Below, in pieces: positions 53,569 through 61,086 of a stretch of 64,000 nt of DNA. The stretch's first letter is position 1, and each line of letters opens with the position of its first letter. The DNA comes from Deltaproteobacteria bacterium (GTDB lineage: Bacteria; Myxococcota_A; Polyangia; Polyangiales; Polyangiaceae). Position numbers and translations under genes: made by a program. Below the pieces are notes generated by a model. That model was not told where the DNA came from. It made no database searches and was given only the letters and a program-made list of their open reading frames with translations. The stretch is taken from positions 186,001 to 250,000 of the forward strand of contig JACRCQ010000074.1 in the NCBI GenBank assembly GCA_016218915.1. Direction: 5' to 3'.

Positions 53569-54066
53569 TCAGGCGGCACGGAGCGTCATCTTGCCGTTGC
53601 CGTAGGCGGGGATCATCACTTCGACGTCGAGGCGCGTCACCGGGTGGAACATCACCTCACGGACCGGGTCCGGGATGGTACCTGGGAAGGCCAGGGTGCC
53701 ACGGAAGGAGATGCGTGGACCATTGTCTGCGAGGAAGAGCTGGGAGCAGACGTTGAGGATTTCCTTGAAGTTCTCCATCAGGCCCGGAGAAAGGCTCCGG
53801 GCGCGGATCGCTTCCTGGGCCACGCCCGCCGGCACCAGCGACAGGCAGGCTGCAAGGTGAGCGGCAAGGGGCAGGTCGAAGACGCAGACTCCGGAGACCT
53901 CTCCCTCGTTGGTCTGGAAGTGCGCGACGACCGCAGGGGTCGGAGCAGCGAGATTCAGGGCCACGGTGGAGCGCTTGACCGTGATGGGACGCATGAGCAG
54001 ACCTGACAGCAGCCTCGAAACCGTCTCGGGCGTGGTGAGCGATTTCGTGGACTTCGCCGGGCTCAT
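53569..54066 (-). CDS. CheX/CheC-like protein
   Basis: A 165-residue protein without a clear named family. Residues ~95-115 contain SPGLMENFKEILNVCSQLF, in which Glu102-x-x-Asn105 matches the phosphatase signature of CheC/CheX. The final ~50 residues form a beta-rich region (MFHPVTRLDVEVMIPAYGNG). It starts five bases after the stop of a cheY and lies downstream of a true cheX, which supports a chemotaxis role. The catalytic reading is tentative because the second half of the motif is poorly conserved. Confidence 0.7.
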   Translation of the reverse strand: MSPAKSTKSLTTPETVSRLLSGLLMRPITVKRSTVALNLAAPTPAVVAHFQTNEGEVSGVCVFDLPLAAHLAACLSLVPAGVAQEAIRARSLSPGLMENFKEILNVCSQLFLADNGPRISFRGTLAFPGTIPDPVREVMFHPVTRLDVEVMIPAYGNGKMTLRAA

Positions 54067-54071
54067 GGCAT

Positions 54072-54434
54072 TCAGGCCCCCATGCTGCCGATCGTCTCCT
54101 CGAACACCTTGGGAGTGAAGGGCTTGGTGATCAGGAACTGCGCGCCAGCGGCCGCGGCCGTGTCCTTCATCTCCTGGCTCGCCTCGGAGGTCACGAAGCC
54201 GAACGGTATCGAGTTGTTTGCGCTCCGTAGCGCACGAAGAAGCTCGATTCCAGACATCTCCGGCATGTTCCAGTCGCACAGCACGAGATTCGGCTGGCTG
54301 GTCTCGATGGCAGTGAGAGCTTCGCGCCCATTGCCCGCTTCCACCAGCGTGGCATCGCCGTAGCCTGCTTGTCGCAAGGTGCGCGCGACGATCATCCGCA
54401 TTGCCTTGCTATCGTCGACGATCAGGATCTTCAT
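54072..54434 (-). CDS. cheY: Second CheY-like response regulator
   Basis: A 120-residue receiver with MKILIVDDSK at the N-terminus (acidic DD at 7-8), phospho-acceptor Asp54 in LCDWNMPEMSG and the Lys in ITKPF. ATG 54434 is preferred because GGAGG lies five bases upstream; ATG 54437 or 54446 are alternatives. It stands between a cheX gene and a CheX-like gene, so it is probably a phosphate sink or a second output of the same CheA. Confidence 0.95.
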   Translation of the reverse strand: MKILIVDDSKAMRMIVARTLRQAGYGDATLVEAGNGREALTAIETSQPNLVLCDWNMPEMSGIELLRALRSANNSIPFGFVTSEASQEMKDTAAAAGAQFLITKPFTPKVFEETIGSMGA

Positions 54435-54496
54435 CATAGCCTCCATCGCTTCGCGTCATCGGGGCGCCTCTCTGGGCTCGATGCGCGACGCTCCTT

Positions 54497-54946
54497 TCAA
54501 TGGGCATTTCGCTCCAGCACTCCAACCATGAACGGGTGCCCGTCGGTGGCGAGCGAGAGTTGAATCAAGACTGACGTGCCTGGGACACCGACCCGGTACT
54601 CGCGCCCTTCCACCACGGCAGGCAGCGAGAGCTGGCATCCAGCCGGAAGGTGTATCTTCAGATTGCCCGCGATCATGTTCACGACCTCCCCGAGCGCGTC
54701 GCGAACCTCGTCGGGGGAGGCTTCGGACGGCGCGGTGCCGAACATGGCCGCAGCGATGCGACCTGCGAGCTCCGGAAGGCAGCGGAGCGTGACGGCGCCC
54801 TGCCAGAGGCCGGTCATCTGCACGATGGAAGTCATCGTTGGCTCCGCGGACGGAACGGTGAGGGTGGTCCGCTCGAACTGCATGTCGAGGGTGGAAGACC
54901 AGACTGCCTCGACAATCTGGACGACGTCGCTTTCAGCGAGCCGCAT
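54497..54946 (-). CDS. cheX: CheX-type phosphatase
   Basis: A 149-residue protein with the ExxN phosphatase motif at Glu87 and Asn90 in DALGEVVNMIAGNLK, followed by the alpha/beta pattern of CheX (HLPAGCQLSLPAVVEG). AAGGAG eight bases upstream fixes ATG 54946. It is the first gene of the small cheX-cheY-cheX-like unit that precedes cheA, and the third CheX/CheC-type phosphatase counted in this system. The divergent neighbour is the glucosaminidase gene. Confidence 0.9.
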   Translation of the reverse strand: MRLAESDVVQIVEAVWSSTLDMQFERTTLTVPSAEPTMTSIVQMTGLWQGAVTLRCLPELAGRIAAAMFGTAPSEASPDEVRDALGEVVNMIAGNLKIHLPAGCQLSLPAVVEGREYRVGVPGTSVLIQLSLATDGHPFMVGVLERNAH

Positions 54947-55178
54947 GGGATGTGCTCCTTGAAGCCGCATAGGGCGGCAACGTCCTGCGCTGGAGCAACC
55001 TTCGGGCCGTCCATGGCCGGCTCGGTTTCGGCGCACAACGTGCACGTCTTCGAGCTGCGCAGGCGACTTTCTCGTGCACATCGTGGATATGCCAATCCCG
55101 AATGCGTGTTCCGTTTGACGCCAAGCAGTCAGCGGATTGTCGCTCGCGGCACCCGTAGCTTCTCTGGAAGGAGCCCGG

Positions 55179-56072
55179 GTGGTTGCGCTTCGGTCGGCCC
55201 GAACCTTGCTCCAGAAGAGGTCGATGCTCCCAGTCGGTCCCGTCCTCATGGCACCGCGGTCGGTCGCAGACGGACCGTTGGCTGCAGTCCCCCCCCGGTC
55301 TGGGGAGCCCTTTCGCACCGAGCTGCTTGCCCAGGTCCACAAGGCCGTGGCCCGCACCCCTGCAGAGGTGGCGATCCAGCACACGCCGATGACGCTGGAC
55401 GAGGTCGGCTCGACGCTCTCGGCTGCCTGGAGAGCGTTGCACGGGGAGGATCCGCCGGAGGGGCTGGTACCGCTCCTGACGGGCCAGGTCTCGATCGAGA
55501 CCGGGGGCGGCGTAGGAATGCTGAACAACAACTTCGCTGGAATCAAGGGGACCGGCCCGTCCGGCATGACCGTACGGTGGCGCACGACCGAGGGCTCTGG
55601 AAAGAATCTCCAGCACGTGGTCGACCGGTTCCGCGCGTACCGCTCTGCAGAGGAAGGTGCCACGGACTATCTGCGTCTGCTGGAATCGAGGTTCGGCACC
55701 GCGCTGGAATGCGCGAAGACGGGCGACGCGAACGGCTTCGTGCACGAGCTCAAGAAAGCCGGCTACTTCACGGGCGACGAGAAGGTCTATGCGCGGGTGG
55801 TCGGAACGGTAGCTGCCCGGAGCGGGTTGGCGGAGGGTGCGGCTGTAGCCGAGCCCAGGGCTGCGCCGCCGCCTGTAAAGGCCAGTGCCCGGCCGGCCGG
55901 ACCCAAGCCCATCGAGCTTCCGTCGTCGGTTCGCACGGACGAGCTGGAGTGGGTTTCGGTGATGACGACGATGAGCGTGGCAGACGAGCTTGCCCGGGCA
56001 GCGATGCGAATCGCAGCGACTCCGGAGGAAGCACGTACGCACCGCGACTGGTTGACGGAGGTGACCGCATGA
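55179..56072 (+). CDS. Glucosaminidase-like (FlgJ C-terminal/GH73-type) protein coupled to the neu genes
   Basis: A 297-residue protein from GTG 55179, chosen because AAGGAG lies five bases upstream. Residues ~60-190 resemble a GH73-type glucosaminidase: LLTGQVSIETGGGVGMLNNNFAGIKG, then RWRTTEG, RFRAYRSAEEGATDYLRLL and the closing VYARVV. This fold cleaves the glycan strands of peptidoglycan, as in FlgJ. No signal peptide is visible, so it may be exported by another route or act on a different substrate. The C-terminal ~100 residues are Ala/Pro-rich. The stop overlaps the start of neuA (ATGA), which ties it to surface-glycan synthesis. Confidence 0.78.
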   Translation: MVALRSARTLLQKRSMLPVGPVLMAPRSVADGPLAAVPPRSGEPFRTELLAQVHKAVARTPAEVAIQHTPMTLDEVGSTLSAAWRALHGEDPPEGLVPLLTGQVSIETGGGVGMLNNNFAGIKGTGPSGMTVRWRTTEGSGKNLQHVVDRFRAYRSAEEGATDYLRLLESRFGTALECAKTGDANGFVHELKKAGYFTGDEKVYARVVGTVAARSGLAEGAAVAEPRAAPPPVKASARPAGPKPIELPSSVRTDELEWVSVMTTMSVADELARAAMRIAATPEEARTHRDWLTEVTA

Positions 56073-56770
56073 TCGTGGGATTCATTCCTGCCCGCGGGGG
56101 CTCGAAGCGACTACCGCGCAAGAACATACGAACCTTTGCAGGCAAGCCGCTGATCGCGCACACGATCGCACAAGCTCTTGCCGCCCGGTGCATGGATCGG
56201 TGCGTGGTGTCGACCGACGACGACGAGATCGCGGGCATTGCGGCCCGGCACGGAGCCGAGGTCGTGTGGCGCCCTGCGGAGCTGGCGACCGACGTGTCGC
56301 CGACCGGAGCCGCCGCCCAGCACGTGCTGGCGGAGCTGGCAGGCGACGATGTGGAGGCGATCGTCACGCTCCAGCCCAATTGCCCGCTGCGTCCAGCTGG
56401 CATCGTGGACACGGCCGTAGCGCTGTTTCGCGCAGACGCGGCGGATTCGGTGGTATCGGTCACGCGAAGCGCGGAGAAGGGCGGCCTCCTCGTGGAGGGG
56501 CGTTTCACGCCCGACTATCGTCCCGGGACGCGCAGCCAGGACATGCCCGAGCGCTACTATGAGAATGGCGTAATCTACGTCTCGCGGGCATCGATGGTAC
56601 GGGAGCGCGCTGACCTCTTCGGCGTACGCATTACGCCGCTCGTGCTCGATTCGTTCTACGCGCGCGGCGACATCGACACCGCGCTCGACTTCGCTGTTGC
56701 GGAGTTCCTCTTCGATCGATGCAAGGACCACGTCCCACAGGGACTCGAGTCTCCCGGAGGATTGGCATGA
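56069..56770 (+). CDS. neuA: CMP-nonulosonate (CMP-sialic acid-type) cytidylyltransferase
   Basis: A 233-residue protein with the CTP-binding motif ARGGSKRLPRKN (residues 8-19), STDDDEI and the LQPNCPLR region. It activates a nonulosonic acid (sialic, legionaminic or pseudaminic) with CTP. The family is certain; which sugar cannot be decided from this gene alone. Overlaps the glucosaminidase stop and the neuB start by four bases each. Confidence 0.9.
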   Translation: MIVGFIPARGGSKRLPRKNIRTFAGKPLIAHTIAQALAARCMDRCVVSTDDDEIAGIAARHGAEVVWRPAELATDVSPTGAAAQHVLAELAGDDVEAIVTLQPNCPLRPAGIVDTAVALFRADAADSVVSVTRSAEKGGLLVEGRFTPDYRPGTRSQDMPERYYENGVIYVSRASMVRERADLFGVRITPLVLDSFYARGDIDTALDFAVAEFLFDRCKDHVPQGLESPGGLA

Positions 56771-57798
56771 GCTCATTCGACCTTTGCGGGCGCCGCGTCG
56801 GCACCGACGAGCCACCCCTGGTGATCGCAGAAGTGGGCATCAACCACGAAGGAAGCTACGAGAAGGCGCTGCGGATGGTGCACGACGCGCACGCGGCCGG
56901 GTGCGAGTGCGTGAAGTTCCAGTGCCATGTCGTGGACGACGAGATGGTGCCGAACCGGGTCATACCTGCCAACGCCAAGGAGAGCATCTGGGACATCATG
57001 GTCCGATGCTCGCTCACCCGGGAGGAGGAAGTGCTGCTCAAGCGCGAGGTGGAGTCGCTCGGAATGATCTACCTGAGCACGCCGTTCTCCCGGGCTGCGG
57101 CCTTGCGGCTGGAGAGCATGGGAGTCGGCGCCTACAAGATCGGCTCCGGCGAGTGCAACAACGACCCATTGCTTCGGCTCGTGGCCTCCTTCGGCAAGCC
57201 GGTCATCTTGAGCACGGGCATGAACGACCTCACGTCGGTGCAGCGCGCCGCGGCGATCCTCCGCACCGCAGGCGTGCCCTTCGCATTGATGCATTGCACG
57301 TCGATGTACCCCACTCCGTACGACAAGGTCCGTCTACCGGCCCTGGCCGATCTGGCAAAGGCGTTCCCGGACACCGTGCTCGGGCTGTCCGACCACTCTC
57401 TGGGCAACTACACGTGTCTGGGTGCGGTGGCGCTCGGCGCCAGAATCCTGGAGAAGCACTTCACGTCGGACATGTCCTGGCCTGGCCCGGACGTTCCGAT
57501 CTCGATCGACCCGGAGGGCCTGGCCGATCTGATCCGCGGATCGCGCGCGATCCAGCTGGCGATGCGCGGCAGCAAGACGGTGCTGGCCGAGGAGGAGCCG
57601 ACGATTCGGTTCGCCTACGCGAGTGTCGTAGCGACCCGTGACATCGCAGCCGGCGATGTGCTCACCGAGGACAACGTGTGGGTGAAGCGTCCTGGCACCG
57701 GAGAGATCCCGGCGCGTCGCTACGACGAAGTCCTCGGGCGCCGGGCCGCTCGCGACATACCGACCAACCGGCAGCTTGCATGGGGCGATCTCGGATGA
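56767..57798 (+). CDS. neuB: Nonulosonate synthase (NeuB family)
   Basis: A 343-residue enzyme with the NeuB barrel: VIAEVGINHEGS, KFQCH, STPFSRAAAL, KIGSGE and LGLSDHS, and a C-terminal antifreeze-like SAF domain (~285-343). It condenses phosphoenolpyruvate with an N-acetyl-mannosamine-type sugar. Full length. Sits between neuA and neuC with ATGA overlaps on both sides. Confidence 0.93.
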   Translation: MSSFDLCGRRVGTDEPPLVIAEVGINHEGSYEKALRMVHDAHAAGCECVKFQCHVVDDEMVPNRVIPANAKESIWDIMVRCSLTREEEVLLKREVESLGMIYLSTPFSRAAALRLESMGVGAYKIGSGECNNDPLLRLVASFGKPVILSTGMNDLTSVQRAAAILRTAGVPFALMHCTSMYPTPYDKVRLPALADLAKAFPDTVLGLSDHSLGNYTCLGAVALGARILEKHFTSDMSWPGPDVPISIDPEGLADLIRGSRAIQLAMRGSKTVLAEEEPTIRFAYASVVATRDIAAGDVLTEDNVWVKRPGTGEIPARRYDEVLGRRAARDIPTNRQLAWGDLG

Positions 57799-59000
57799 GC
57801 CGGCCCCAAGAGATCGGGACGATCATGGAACCGAAGCGAATCATGTTCGTGACAGGTACGCGTGCCGATTTTGGCAAGCTCAAGCCCCTGATGGAGAAGG
57901 TACGGGACACTGCTGGATTCGAGTACGGCATCTTTGCCACGGGGATGCACATGCTCGCGCGCTACGGCTCGACGGTGCTCGAGATCACGAAGGCGGGATT
58001 CGACCGCATCTTCCCCTACATCAACCAGGACGCGTCGGTGAACTCACAGATGGATCTGGTGCTCGCCAATACCATCCAGGGTCTGGGGCATTACGTCCGC
58101 GAATCGCGTCCGGACATGATCGTCATCCACGGCGACCGCATCGAGGCGCTCGCCGGCGCGATCGTCGGCGCCCTCAACGACATACTCGTTGCCCACGTCG
58201 AAGGCGGCGAGCTGTCCGGCACGATCGACGAGCTCCTGCGCCACTCCATCAGCAAGCTTTCGCACGTGCACTTCGTGTCGAACGAAGATGCCCGCAGGCG
58301 GCTCGTGCAGATGGGAGAAGCCCAGGAATCCGTGCTGGTGATCGGCTCGCCGGACATCGACATCATGCTCTCGAGCCGGCTGCCGGCGCTGCAGGAGGTC
58401 AAGAGCTACTACTCGGTTCCCTTCGATGACTACTCGATCGTGATGTACCACCCGGTGGTCACCGAGCTGCCTGCTCTGCGTGGGAACATCCGCGAGGTGC
58501 TCGCGGCGTTGCAGGGTTCTGGCAGCAACTACGTGGTCATCTATCCGAACAACGACTCAGGGTCCGAGATCATCATGCAGGAGCTGGAAGCGCTCCGGGG
58601 GCAGGAGCGCTTCCGCTTGCTGCCGTCCATGAGGTTCGAGTACTTCCTGACCCTGCTCAAGAACGCGACGTCGATAGTCGGCAACTCGAGCTCCGGAATC
58701 CACGAGGCTCCGGTCTATGGCGTGCCCACGATCAACATCGGCACGCGCCAGCTGAACCGGTTCCAGCACCCCTCCATCGTGAACGTGCCCGAGGATGCAA
58801 CGATGCTCCTGGAGGCGCTGCGAGGCCCCATTTGCAGGGTTCCGCCTTGCTTCCACTTCGGCGACGGAGAGAGCGCGACACGATTCGCGGCCCACCTGCG
58901 CGACCCCGACCTGTGGAGCACTCCGCGCCAGAAGCAGTTCCGTGACCTCAGAAGCCTGAGGCCGCCGGTGAGCGCCGAGCCTCTGGCGCTTGCGGTCTGA
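57795..59000 (+). CDS. neuC: UDP-N-acetylglucosamine 2-epimerase (hydrolysing, NeuC/LegG type)
   Basis: A 401-residue GT-B-fold epimerase: FVTGTRADFGKLKPLM near the start, IVIHGDRIEALAGAI, HVEGGELSGTIDE, YHPVVTE and VGNSSSGIHEAP. It makes the ManNAc-type precursor used by NeuB. With neuA and neuB it completes a short nonulosonic-acid pathway from UDP-GlcNAc; no dehydratase, aminotransferase or acetyltransferase for the legionaminic or pseudaminic routes is in the window, so a Neu5Ac-type product is the simplest reading. Confidence 0.93.
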   Translation: MSRPQEIGTIMEPKRIMFVTGTRADFGKLKPLMEKVRDTAGFEYGIFATGMHMLARYGSTVLEITKAGFDRIFPYINQDASVNSQMDLVLANTIQGLGHYVRESRPDMIVIHGDRIEALAGAIVGALNDILVAHVEGGELSGTIDELLRHSISKLSHVHFVSNEDARRRLVQMGEAQESVLVIGSPDIDIMLSSRLPALQEVKSYYSVPFDDYSIVMYHPVVTELPALRGNIREVLAALQGSGSNYVVIYPNNDSGSEIIMQELEALRGQERFRLLPSMRFEYFLTLLKNATSIVGNSSSGIHEAPVYGVPTINIGTRQLNRFQHPSIVNVPEDATMLLEALRGPICRVPPCFHFGDGESATRFAAHLRDPDLWSTPRQKQFRDLRSLRPPVSAEPLALAV

Positions 59001-59083
59001 CCCGGCCTTGCCCGCCCTCCCTCGAAGGGCTCAAGTCCCTCGCTATCGTGTCGTTTCAAGAGTCGCAAACCTCGAGGTCCCGC

Positions 59084-60145
59084 ATGGCGACGACCACCTC
59101 CATCCGTGTGCTTTGCGTCGACGACGACCCATCCCTGCTGCGACTCTGGTCCATGGGGTTGGGTGCGGCCGGAATGCGCGTGCATTCAGAGTGCGAATCC
59201 GAGTCGGCCCTGCGTGCGATCGATACGCAGGCGTTCGACGTGGTGCTCTGCGACTACCGGATGCCAGGGCTGGACGGGATCGACGTGCTGGCGCACGCGC
59301 GCGACAAGCAGCCCGACGCAGTTTGCGTCATGATCTCCGCCCAGAGCGACTTCGACATGGCGATGCAGGCCGTCAACCGCGTCGGAGTATTTCGCCTCCT
59401 GGCCAAGCCCGTCCGGATCCACGACTTGCGGGAGGCGATCCACCTGGCCGCGCAGTCTTCTCGCCTCTACGCCGAGAACCGCAGGCTCACCGCTGCGCTC
59501 GCTGAACGCAATGCCATTCTGGAGCAGATGAACGCGGAGCTCGAAGCCCGGGTCGCAGCCCAGGCCATGCGTGCCGTGTGCACCCTGCTTCACACGCTGG
59601 GGCTGTGGAGCGAGGACCATCAGCGTGACGCCACGCTGACCACGCAACTCGCCCTGCGTCTGAGCGAGCGCATGGGGCTGGATGCGGAGCACAGGGCAGC
59701 GATCGAGCTCGGGGCCCCCCTGCACGACATCGGGATGCTCGCAGTACCTCGCAGCCTGCTGGTGTATCCGGGCTCGCTCGATCCGGACTCGGAGGAAGAG
59801 GTCCGCAAGCACGTGAGCATGGGAAGCTTGCTGGTGCGCGGGCTCGGGCTCGCACAGGATGCGCAGCGCGTCGTGGAGGACCATCACGAGCACTGGGACG
59901 GCTCCGGGTATCCCAGGGGGCTGTCCGGAGAGGACATCTACATCGGTGCACGCGTGGTGGCGGTGTGCGACAGCTACGTCGCCTTGCGAAGCGTCGGCCC
60001 TCGCCGCAACCCGGTCTCCCACTCGATGGCGCTGCTCGACGTCAAGCAATGGTCCGGGAGCCGCTTCGATCCGTCAGTGGTCACCGCGCTTTGCGGGCTG
60101 AGCCACGCGGAAGCGGAAGCAGCCCTGATCACGCTCCAGGGCTGA
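59084..60145 (+). CDS. Receiver-HD-GYP-type response regulator with altered HD motif
   Basis: A 353-residue protein. The receiver has CVDDD, phospho-acceptor Asp57 (LCDYRMP) and the Lys in LAKPV. A coiled-coil linker leads to an HD-GYP domain with HDIGM at 214-218 and HHEHWDGSGYP from 267. Canonical enzymes read HDIGK; here the Lys is Met. HD-GYP proteins hydrolyse c-di-GMP; the change may lower or alter activity. GAGG six bases before ATG 59084 decides the start. HDOD and hybrid histidine kinase genes follow. Confidence 0.9.
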   Translation: MATTTSIRVLCVDDDPSLLRLWSMGLGAAGMRVHSECESESALRAIDTQAFDVVLCDYRMPGLDGIDVLAHARDKQPDAVCVMISAQSDFDMAMQAVNRVGVFRLLAKPVRIHDLREAIHLAAQSSRLYAENRRLTAALAERNAILEQMNAELEARVAAQAMRAVCTLLHTLGLWSEDHQRDATLTTQLALRLSERMGLDAEHRAAIELGAPLHDIGMLAVPRSLLVYPGSLDPDSEEEVRKHVSMGSLLVRGLGLAQDAQRVVEDHHEHWDGSGYPRGLSGEDIYIGARVVAVCDSYVALRSVGPRRNPVSHSMALLDVKQWSGSRFDPSVVTALCGLSHAEAEAALITLQG

Positions 60146-60156
60146 CGCCACTTTTT
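60121..60156 (+). terminator. Weak terminator-like hairpin at the end of the HD-GYP gene
   Basis: AGCCCTG and CAGGGCT form a 7-bp stem with a 9-base loop across the last codons, and TTTTT follows after eight bases. The gap before the U-run is long, so this is only a possible terminator. Confidence 0.25.
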
Positions 60157-60216
60157 CCTCCATCTTCAGCGTTCAGAGCCGTTCAACAGCAAAGCAGACA
60201 GTTGATCGGCAAATCC

Positions 60217-61083
60217 ATGATCGATCTTGCACTCAAGCGGAGCATTCTCGAGCTTCGGGACCTTCCCACTCTTCCCGAGGTGGTCACGAGAATCGTGCGA
60301 ACCATAGAGGACGGTGCTTCATCGGCCGCGGACGTCTGCGCGGTTCTCGAGATGGACCACGCGATTTCAGCTCGGGTTCTGCGGCTCGCCAATTCCGCAT
60401 TCTACGGCTTGTCTCGCAACATCGGGACCATGCGCCGGGCCGTGGTCGTCATCGGATTCGAGGGAGTGCGCCTGCTGGCCATGGCGACTTCGGTCTATGA
60501 CGCGCTCGGACATTGCAGACAGGCGGTGCTCGATCCGCGGGACTTCTGGATGCATTCGTTCGGAGCAGCGCGCGCAGCGCTGCTGATCTCCAAGCGGGCG
60601 CGCATGCAGGAGTGTCCGGAGACGCACTTCACGGCCGGGCTGCTGCACGACTTCGGGAAGTACATCCTGGCTCTCGCCTTCAAGCAGCGATATGTCGAAG
60701 TCCTCGAGACGGCGAGGCAAACGGGAGCACCCCTGTGTGCGGTGGAACGCTCAACTTTGCATACGACGCACGGCGAGGTAGGGGCCTTTGTCGCGCGACG
60801 GTGGCAGTTCCCCGAGAGGCTCGCGGAGACGACAGCGATGGTGGAAGGCTACCGTTCGTGCACGAGCGGACTACGGCGCGATGTCTACGTCGTAGCCATG
60901 GCCGACCAACTCTCCTGCCTGGCGGGCTTCGGCCTCGCCGGCGAGAGCTCTCCTGCCACAGTCGATCCGTGGCTCCTCGGCGCCCTGGGGTTGGACCAGG
61001 TAGAGATGGCGCAGCTGCTCGAAGAGCTGCACGCGGTACGCGATGACACCGAGTGTCTGCTCGAGCAGATGAGGGAGGGTTGA
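60217..61083 (+). CDS. HDOD-domain signalling protein
   Basis: A 288-residue protein consisting almost wholly of an HDOD domain: LPTLPEVVTRIV at the start, DHAISARVLRLANSAFYG, IGTMRRAVVVIGFEGVR, and LHDFGKYILAL, where the HD pair survives. HDOD proteins lack clear catalysis and act as signalling adaptors beside c-di-GMP and two-component genes. ATG 60217 is chosen; the frame upstream overlaps the HD-GYP gene. The next gene starts three bases after its stop. Confidence 0.9.
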   Translation: MIDLALKRSILELRDLPTLPEVVTRIVRTIEDGASSAADVCAVLEMDHAISARVLRLANSAFYGLSRNIGTMRRAVVVIGFEGVRLLAMATSVYDALGHCRQAVLDPRDFWMHSFGAARAALLISKRARMQECPETHFTAGLLHDFGKYILALAFKQRYVEVLETARQTGAPLCAVERSTLHTTHGEVGAFVARRWQFPERLAETTAMVEGYRSCTSGLRRDVYVVAMADQLSCLAGFGLAGESSPATVDPWLLGALGLDQVEMAQLLEELHAVRDDTECLLEQMREG

Positions 61084-61086
61084 GCC

